Shown one piece after another: positions 59,201 through 64,000 of a DNA stretch of 64,000 nt (its first letter is position 1; each line of letters opens with the position of its first letter). Both the position numbers and the translations under genes were made by a program. The notes beneath the pieces are model-generated. The model was given only the letters and a program-made list of their open reading frames with translations, was not told where the DNA came from and ran no database searches. Source of the stretch: Saccharothrix tamanrassetensis (lineage in GTDB: Bacteria > Actinomycetota > Actinomycetes > Mycobacteriales > Pseudonocardiaceae); the NCBI RefSeq assembly GCF_014203665.1, contig NZ_JACHJN010000003.1, positions 124,001 to 188,000 of the forward strand, given 5' to 3'.

Positions 59201-59626
59201 CAGGCGGTCAACGGCCAGTTCGGCGACGTGGACACCAACGTGTTCGACACCAACGTGGTCGTCCTGCCGGTGCTGCTCAGCGCGCTCGACATCGACCCGG
59301 CGGCGGACACGCGGCGCATCTCGTACACGACCGGTGTGTCGGGCTTCTACGTCGCGCCCGGCGCGTCGAACGGCCTGATCGACTCCATCGACACGCCGTC
59401 GTCGTTCGACCCGCTCAAGCCGGGCCTGTGGGTGCAGGGCGGCGGCGACGCCGCGCTGTCCTACCAGGCCCGACCGGGCACCGCGCTGGTGGTCAACCGG
59501 GACGCCGCGGCCCTGGCCGCGGACGGCTCGGACAGCCTGCTGGTGCTCAACCACCACAACGCCACCGGCGACAGGGCCGACGTGGTCAAGGTGAAGGCGG
59601 GCAGGAGCGGCCGCTCGGCGGACTGA
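56294..59626 (+). CDS. Secreted S8 family subtilisin-like serine protease
   Basis: A 1110-aa exported protease. Signal peptide at about residues 1-31 (RSAVPVLAAILVAGATAGTAQGA). An I9-type propeptide/inhibitor to about 165. Peptidase S8 triad: D195 (GIIDTGIDYTH), H267 (NGHGSHVAGT) and S615 (SGTSMAAPH). A PA-like insertion lies between His and Ser (about 420-550). The C-terminal 450 residues are beta-rich and may be Fn3-like adhesion modules. GTG 56294 is preferred because it places the signal peptide at the N-terminus. Upstream ATG/GTG codons would add about 16 to 36 Arg-rich residues. Probably activated by autoprocessing outside the cell. Confidence 0.92.
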   Translation: MSRSRVVARSAVPVLAAILVAGATAGTAQGAEDPLAPSVAAANGLDARNLQLKVGKRLSAAQGKVTAFVELEAKPAVDTYAEKTGQGATKQQAKDAAKATKNDTAKVVDSVVTDLRGKDSSTKEVYRTTNGVPGVVVTADATKVRELAQRADVKSVRTVVPKSRQNSSAVQLTNTLKAWQQYGRLGDDTRIGIIDTGIDYTHADFGGPGTIEAFRAIDETKVDASYFPTAKVVGGYDFVGNAYDGASTDPAVNTPKPDPNPIDCNGHGSHVAGTSAGFGVNADGSTFKGDYTKLTPETLNAMRIGPGTAPKALLYALKVFGCDGSTNVTAQALDWSLDPDGDGDFSDHLDVVNLSLGSDYGAPDDPDSLFVRKVNASGVVTVFAAGNGGDLYDIGGAPGSTPESLTVASTRDAYVLRDAAEVTAPATAAGRKSGQYSQNYDYEGKSVTGLVVPLGDPANKDGCQPLSAADSAAVAGKIAWLEWDDNDASRRCGSGGRANNVTAAGAVGAVFSSTLEHFSAGIAGNAAIPVIQLTGGATASVRPALAAGTLTVRLAGDLRTVLPTYDQAITDTPSSFTSRGVRGPVVKPDVAAPGDTIASAQVGSGNKTSVSSGTSMAAPHTSGIAALVRQAHPDWTPEEVKAAIMNSASADVKADGKTYAPNRVGAGRIDGRAALDNQVLAYVQDDPGAVSASFGVVEVTKPVALSKTIKVVNKSTKWVDYTVDYQALTTIPGVRYELSQSTVRLSPRGVAKVKVTLKIDKPGDLRKTVDPTVEATHLDLPRQFLADASGRVVFTPKSGSAVALRVPVYSAPKPAADINTPDRVTFRGDAAQSVLNLSGRGVNQGAYKSLVSVLELQQSSPKLRECRRNVTTNCTLNDTAKGGDLRYVGVTSTAPLAKAQGEPEKALLAFGIATWGNWYNLGNNTIPFVDIDTTGDGVPDYEVYANKLTDTDLLVAVTVNLANGQTVDVQAVNGQFGDVDTNVFDTNVVVLPVLLSALDIDPAADTRRISYTTGVSGFYVAPGASNGLIDSIDTPSSFDPLKPGLWVQGGGDAALSYQARPGTALVVNRDAAALAADGSDSLLVLNHHNATGDRADVVKVKAGRSGRSAD

Positions 59627-59646
59627 CGCCACGGCGGTTCACCACT

Positions 59647-59678
59647 CTGGCCGGTCGGGGGTTGCCCCGGCCGGCCAG
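59647..59678 (+). terminator. Terminator of the S8 protease gene
   Basis: A 14-bp stem with one mismatch (59647-59660 with 59665-59678) and 4-nt loop, 20 bp after the stop. Confidence 0.75.
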
Positions 59679-59858
59679 CTCCGTTAAGCGGAACGGGTGA
59701 CGGCCGAACGGGGGTACTGAACCGTTCGGGTGTCCCGCAGACCGGGACAACTGGCCACTGAAGTGTGTTCCGGGTGCGGTGAACGGGTCCGCGACCGGTA
59801 GCCTTTCGCAAAGGAAACTAGTCCCGCGCAATGGGACTGATACCTGGGAGGTGTGTGG

Positions 59859-60896
59859 ATGCGGCTCGCAGTGATCCCAGGAGACGGGATCGGGCCCGAG
59901 GTCGTCGCCGAGGCCCTGAAGGTGCTCGGTGAGGTCGTTCCAGCGGCTGAGATCACCCGCTATGACCTCGGCGCGGCGCGCTGGCACGCCACAGGTGAGC
60001 TCTTGCCGGAGTCGGTGCTGGGCGAACTGCGCCAGCACGACGCCATCCTGCTCGGCGCCGTGGGTGACCCCTCGGTGCCCAGCGGCATCCTGGAGCGCGG
60101 CCTTCTGCTCCGCCTGAGGTTCGAACTGGACCACCACGTCAACCTGCGCCCGGCGCGGTTGTACCCCGGTGTGCGCAGCCCGATCTCGGATCCGCCGGAG
60201 ATCGACATGGTGGTCGTGCGGGAGGGCACCGAAGGGCTGTACGCCGGCAACGGCGGCCTGCTGCGCAAGGACACCCCGCACGAGATCGCGACCGAGGTCT
60301 CGATCAACACCTCGTTCGGGGTGGAGCGGGTGGTCCGCGACGCGTTCGCGCGGGCGGCCAACCGGCCCCGCAAGCACCTGACGCTGGTGCACAAGACCAA
60401 CGTGCTCACCCACGCCGGGTCGCTGTGGTCGCGGGTGGTGGAGGAGGTCTCGCTCCAGCACCCGGACGTGACGGTGGCCTACCAGCACGTGGACGCGGCG
60501 ACGATCCACCTGGTGACCGACCCGGCACGGTACGACGTGATCGTCACCGACAACCTGTTCGGCGACATCCTGACGGACCTGGCCGCCGCGGTGACCGGCG
60601 GCATCGGGCTGGCCGCGTCCGGGAACCTGGACGTGACCCGGCGCAACCCGAGCATGTTCGAGCCGGTGCACGGCAGCGCGCCCGACATCGCCGGCCAGGG
60701 GATCGCCGATCCCACGGCGGCGGTGCTGTCGGTGGCGCTGATGCTGGACCACCTGGGCGAGCACGAGCCCGCCCGGCGGATCGAGGCTTCGGTGGCGTTC
60801 GACCTCGCCACCCGGGACCACGCCTCGCCCGGTGCCACCTACGCGGTGGGCGACCGGTTGGCGGCGCTGGTGAGCTCGAACGTCCGGACCGGCTGA
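59859..60896 (+). CDS. leuB: 3-isopropylmalate dehydrogenase
   Basis: A 345-aa NAD-dependent enzyme of leucine biosynthesis, oxidatively decarboxylating 3-isopropylmalate. [23 protein letters not shown] is the start motif. The substrate-binding Arg/Tyr/Lys set and [27 protein letters not shown] are diagnostic of the actinobacterial type. ATG 59859 is 6 nt behind GGGAGG. The leader contains a small stem AGTCCC/GGGACT (59820-59838) after a TAGCCT -10 box (59799-59804). Confidence 0.96.
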   Translation: MRLAVIPGDGIGPEVVAEALKVLGEVVPAAEITRYDLGAARWHATGELLPESVLGELRQHDAILLGAVGDPSVPSGILERGLLLRLRFELDHHVNLRPARLYPGVRSPISDPPEIDMVVVREGTEGLYAGNGGLLRKDTPHEIATEVSINTSFGVERVVRDAFARAANRPRKHLTLVHKTNVLTHAGSLWSRVVEEVSLQHPDVTVAYQHVDAATIHLVTDPARYDVIVTDNLFGDILTDLAAAVTGGIGLAASGNLDVTRRNPSMFEPVHGSAPDIAGQGIADPTAAVLSVALMLDHLGEHEPARRIEASVAFDLATRDHASPGATYAVGDRLAALVSSNVRTG

Positions 60897-61054
60897 CAGG
60901 TCGGAGCACTCGTCGGAGGCCGTCTCGCTCGCGAGGCGGCCTCCGACGCGTTCCGGGGTTGTCCTTCGGGGCGCGCGGGGGCTGGACCGGGTGCCGGCGG
61001 CGGTGTGGAGGGTGAGCAGAGCCACGAAGGTGGCTTTGGGTTTGCCCGGCACGT

Positions 61055-61195
61055 AGGGTCACCATCGCCACCCGCGGGGGAAGTCCGGTCTGAGTCCGGC
61101 GCTGACCCGCAACGGTAGGTCCCGATCCCAGGGGCGAGCCCGATCACCCGCAGGCGGCGGAAGTTGCTCCACTCCTGCCGTGGTCTGCGGGACGG
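61055..61195 (+). ncRNA. Cobalamin (B12) riboswitch
   Basis: The conserved core GGGGGAAGTCCGGT, TGAGTCCGGCGCTGACCCGCAACGGTA (61076-61117) and a B12-box-like stretch about 61136-61152 fit the adenosylcobalamin riboswitch pattern. The end CCCGCAG (61147-61153) could pair with CTGCGGG (61185-61191) as an expression platform. It lies upstream of three B12 transporter genes on the same strand. Exact 5' edge is estimated. Confidence 0.85.
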
Positions 61196-61250
61196 ATGCG
61201 CCGGTCCCCCGGGCTGCGTGCCGCACGGCCACCCGTCCGAGAGGTGACCG

Positions 61251-62273
61251 GTGACCAAACGGCTGTGCGCCGGGCTGGCTGTGCTCCTGGGTCTTTCCGT
61301 TGTGTGCGGCGTGGCGCTCGGGCCGGTGAGCGTTCCGTTCGGGGACGTCCTGCGGCTGCTGAAGGCGGCCGTCACCGGGGGAGTCCTCCAGCCCGTCGAT
61401 GCCGGGCCGTATCGGATCGTGTGGGACATCCGGTTGCCGCGGGTGCTGCTGGCCGCGGTGGTCGGGGCCGGGCTGGCGGTGGTCGGGGTGGCCATCCAGG
61501 CGATGGTGCGCAACGCGCTGGCCGACCCGTACGTGCTGGGGATCTCCTCCGGGGCGAGCGTGGGGGCCACGGCGGTGGCCACGATGGGGCTGTTCGCCTC
61601 GTTGGGGATCTACGCGCTGTCCACGGCCGCGTTCCTGTCGGCGTTGGCCGCGATGGGGCTGGTGTACCTGGCCGCGAGCCGGGGCGGGTTGACGCCGCTC
61701 CGGTTGGTGCTGACCGGGACCGCGATGGCGTACGGCTTCTCCGCGGTGGCGATGCTCCTGGTCTTCCAGTCGCCGCGGGGCGAAGCGGCCAGGGCGGCGA
61801 TGTTCTGGCTCCTCGGCAGCCTGGGCGGGGTCACCTGGGCGTCGTTGCCGGTGGCCGCGGTCACCGTCGTGGCGGGCACGGTCTGGTTGCAGACCAGGGC
61901 CAAGCAGCTGAACGCGATGTCCATGGGGGACGAGACCGCGACGACGCTGGGCGTGGACGTCGCCCGGCTGCGCAAGGCCCTGTTCGTGGCGACCGCCGCG
62001 ATGACCGGTGTCCTGGTCGCGGTCAGCGGCGCGGTCGGGTTCGTCGGGTTGATGCTGCCGCACCTGGTCCGCCTGCTGGTGGGCGCCGACCACCGGAAGG
62101 TGCTGGCCGTCGCGCCGCTGGCCGGGGCCTGTTTCCTGATCTGGGTCGATGTGGCGGCCCGGTTGCTGGCCGCGCCGGAGGAACTGCCGCTGGGGGTCAT
62201 CACGGCGGCGTTGGGCGTGCCGTGCTTCGTCTTCCTCATGCGTGGGCGCGGCTACGTGTTCGGGGGCAGGTGA
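61251..62273 (+). CDS. btuC: Vitamin B12 ABC transporter permease (BtuC/FecCD type)
   Basis: A 340-aa inner-membrane permease with about ten helices. VWDIRLPRVLLAAVVGAGLAVVGVAIQAMVRNALADP and GFVGLMLPHLVRLLVG (coupling helix, ATPase contact) are motifs of the FecCD family. The cobalamin riboswitch upstream argues for cobalamin or cobinamide rather than iron-siderophore uptake. GTG 61251 follows GAGAGG. Its stop overlaps the btuD start (TGATG). Confidence 0.88.
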   Translation: MTKRLCAGLAVLLGLSVVCGVALGPVSVPFGDVLRLLKAAVTGGVLQPVDAGPYRIVWDIRLPRVLLAAVVGAGLAVVGVAIQAMVRNALADPYVLGISSGASVGATAVATMGLFASLGIYALSTAAFLSALAAMGLVYLAASRGGLTPLRLVLTGTAMAYGFSAVAMLLVFQSPRGEAARAAMFWLLGSLGGVTWASLPVAAVTVVAGTVWLQTRAKQLNAMSMGDETATTLGVDVARLRKALFVATAAMTGVLVAVSGAVGFVGLMLPHLVRLLVGADHRKVLAVAPLAGACFLIWVDVAARLLAAPEELPLGVITAALGVPCFVFLMRGRGYVFGGR

Positions 62274-63037
62274 TGGACGTCGAGCTCCAGGACGTGACCG
62301 TGCGGAAGATCCTGCACGGGATCACGCTGGCGGTCGGCAGCGGCGAGGTGCACGGGATCGTCGGGCCCAACGGCAGCGGCAAGTCGACGACCCTGCGGTG
62401 CGTGTACCGGGCGCTGGAACCGTCCGGCGGCGTGGTGCGGCTGGCCGGCAGACCGCTGGCCGGCCTGCCGGTGCGCGAGAGTGCGCGCGCCATGGCCGCG
62501 CTGACCCAGGACAGCCACGTGGAGTTCGACTTCACGGTGGCCGAGGTCGTGGCGATGGGGCGGCTGCCGCACCAGACCGGGTTCGACCGGGAGACCGCCG
62601 AGGACCGCGGGATCTGCGCGGACGCACTGTCCCGGATGGACGCCTCCTACTTGGCCGGTCGCAGCTTCCTGAGCCTCTCCGGCGGTGAGCGGCAGCGGGT
62701 GCTGATCGCCCGCGCCCTCGCCCAGCGACCGGAGGTGCTGGTGCTGGACGAACCCACCAACCACCTGGACATCAACCACCAGATCGCAGTCCTCCGGCTG
62801 GTGCGCGGCCTGGGGATCACCGTGTTGACGGTGCTGCACGACCTGAACCTCGCCGCCGCGTACTGCGATCGCATCCACGTGCTGGACGCGGGACGGGTGG
62901 TGGCCGCGGGGAAGCCGGCGGACGTGCTCACCCCGCAGGTGCTCGAAGAAGTGTTCCGGGTGCGGGCGCACGTCGTGCCCCACCCGACCAGCGGCGTACC
63001 GCAACTGTTGTTCGAACACCAGGAGGTCAACCCGTGA
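62273..63037 (+). CDS. btuD: Vitamin B12 ABC transporter ATPase
   Basis: A 254-aa ATPase. Walker A is GPNGSGKST, the signature LSGGERQRVLIARAL, Walker B VLVLDEPTNHLD, and the H-loop VLHDLNLAA. The Q-loop is in ALTQDSHVEFDFTV. It powers BtuC. The start overlaps the btuC stop. Its stop overlaps the btuF start (GTGA). Confidence 0.9.
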   Translation: MDVELQDVTVRKILHGITLAVGSGEVHGIVGPNGSGKSTTLRCVYRALEPSGGVVRLAGRPLAGLPVRESARAMAALTQDSHVEFDFTVAEVVAMGRLPHQTGFDRETAEDRGICADALSRMDASYLAGRSFLSLSGGERQRVLIARALAQRPEVLVLDEPTNHLDINHQIAVLRLVRGLGITVLTVLHDLNLAAAYCDRIHVLDAGRVVAAGKPADVLTPQVLEEVFRVRAHVVPHPTSGVPQLLFEHQEVNP

Positions 63038-64000
63038 GAAGGCTCGTCGCCCTCGCCCTCGTCCTGTCCACGACCGGCTGCGGCGCGACCATCGCGCAGG
63101 AGGAGTCGGCGGGCCGGGCGGTGACGGTGCAGAACTGCGGGCAGCAGGTCACCTACGACAAGGTGCCGAGCAAGGTCGTCACGAACGACACGGGCATCGC
63201 GGAGCTGATGTTCGCGCTGGGGCTGGCCGACCGGATGGCCGGCTACGTCATCGGGACCAGCCAGCAGGGCGACGTGGCGAGTTCGCCGTGGAAGGCCGAC
63301 TTCGCGAAGGTGCCGAAACTGGCGGAGGAGATCAACAAGGAGGTCGTGCAGGGCGCCGGGGCGGACCTGGTCTTCGCGGGGTGGAACTACGGGTTCTCGG
63401 AGAGCACGGGGTTCACGCCGGAGGCGTTGAAGGGCATGGGGGTCGCCACCTACCAGCTGACCGAGGCGTGCCTGAACGGGGTGGGGAAGCAGCGCGGGAT
63501 CATGCCGCCGCTGGAGGCGCTCTACACCGACCTGCGCAACCTCGGGACCATCTTCGGGGTTTCGGAGAAGGCCGAGGAGTTGATCGCCGGGTACCGGGAG
63601 CAGGTGGCCGGCGCGGAGGAGTTGATGCGGGGCAAGGCCCGGCCGAAGGTCTTCCTGTACGACAGCGGGTTGGACCAGCCCTTCACCGCCGCCCGCAACG
63701 CCGCCGCGCAGGACGTCATCGGGAAGGCCGGTGGTGACAACGTCTTCGGGGACCTGGACGACAGCTGGACCACGGTGGGGTGGGAGGCCGTGGTGGCGCG
63801 CAACCCGGAAGTCATCGTGATCAACGACTACGCGGACGGGGACGCGAGCACGCCGGAGCAGAAGCGGGCGTTCCTGGAGTCGTACCCGCCGCTGCGCGAA
63901 GTCCCCGCCGTGAAGGACAAGCGGTTCTTCGTGCTGCCCTACGCGGCGCTGGTCGAGAGCCCGCGCAACCCCGCCGCCATCGAGTCCTTCGCGCGGTTCC
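63034..64000 (+). CDS. btuF: Vitamin B12 ABC transporter substrate-binding lipoprotein, 3'-truncated by the window edge
   Basis: 322 codons are visible and the gene runs off the window. The signal peptide MRRLVALALVLSTTGC has a lipobox (STTGC). It then has the two-lobed BtuF/FepB fold, with LGLADRMAGYVIG, PEALKGMGVATYQLTEACL and RNPEVIVIND near the interlobe helix. The riboswitch and neighbours identify the ligand as cobalamin-like. GTG 63034 overlaps the btuD stop by four bases. Confidence 0.85.
   Translation, partial: MRRLVALALVLSTTGCGATIAQEESAGRAVTVQNCGQQVTYDKVPSKVVTNDTGIAELMFALGLADRMAGYVIGTSQQGDVASSPWKADFAKVPKLAEEINKEVVQGAGADLVFAGWNYGFSESTGFTPEALKGMGVATYQLTEACLNGVGKQRGIMPPLEALYTDLRNLGTIFGVSEKAEELIAGYREQVAGAEELMRGKARPKVFLYDSGLDQPFTAARNAAAQDVIGKAGGDNVFGDLDDSWTTVGWEAVVARNPEVIVINDYADGDASTPEQKRAFLESYPPLREVPAVKDKRFFVLPYAALVESPRNPAAIESFARF

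Overview
The window is about 70 percent GC with GTG starts, overlapping ATGA/GTGA gene junctions and TANNNT -10 boxes lying 6 to 8 nt before start codons. It looks like the chromosome of an actinomycete. Product set and gene order (cysteine desulfurase, mnmA, a MetE-like gene, ligA, an ACT protein divergent from gatC, gatA, gatB, an LppZ-like lipoprotein, DoxX, a Cfp6-like PH protein, ilvB, ilvN, ilvC, serA, leuB) follow the conserved backbone known, from memory, in Mycobacterium tuberculosis. Chitinase and GH9 genes and several family-specific insertions suggest a filamentous member of Pseudonocardiales (Saccharothrix/Actinosynnema-like). The genus is inference. I see no insertion sequence, prophage, CRISPR array, rRNA or tRNA.

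Layout. 1-600: two related long hairpins in opposite orientation and a G-rich tract. 616-4285: MFS exporter, cysteine desulfurase and MnmA, the sulfur donor and thiolase for tRNA 2-thiouridine. 4298-9667: mostly uncharacterised membrane proteins, a PLP dehydratase, a PaaI thioesterase, a tandem pair of unknown paralogues and a truncated CadD remnant. 9719-14338: secreted polysaccharide degradation (CBM2-GH18 chitinase behind DasR-like operators, GH9 cellulase) around a MetE-like gene. 14349-21513: GNAT, LysR, sdhCAB, a YeiH exporter with its LysR regulator, and an unknown gene. 21545-32108: ligA, an Otr(A)-like GTPase, a phosphatase, GNAT, a BKACE-like enzyme, an ACT protein and gatC-gatA-(small membrane protein)-gatB.

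32631-35774 is the most novel unit: a small secondary-structure-poor protein with five to six GGPFKTT repeats directly upstream of a TPR-CHAT caspase-like protease that keeps its His/Cys dyad. 35775-44123 holds a secreted M14 peptidase, an LppZ-like lipoprotein, a hydrolase, a 2-hydroxyacid dehydrogenase and DoxX. They are separated by unusually long intergenic regions with tandem repeats and a duplicated element that may be a small RNA.

44124-60896: branched-chain and serine biosynthesis. ilvD, VKOR and a PH protein lie on the minus strand. A leader-peptide attenuator precedes ilvBNC. Then come DUF397, a WYL regulator with a VOC protein, a zinc-ribbon membrane protein, serA with a 31-bp perfect hairpin behind it, a secreted S8 protease and leuB. 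61055-64000: a cobalamin riboswitch drives btuC, btuD and btuF, the last cut by the window edge.
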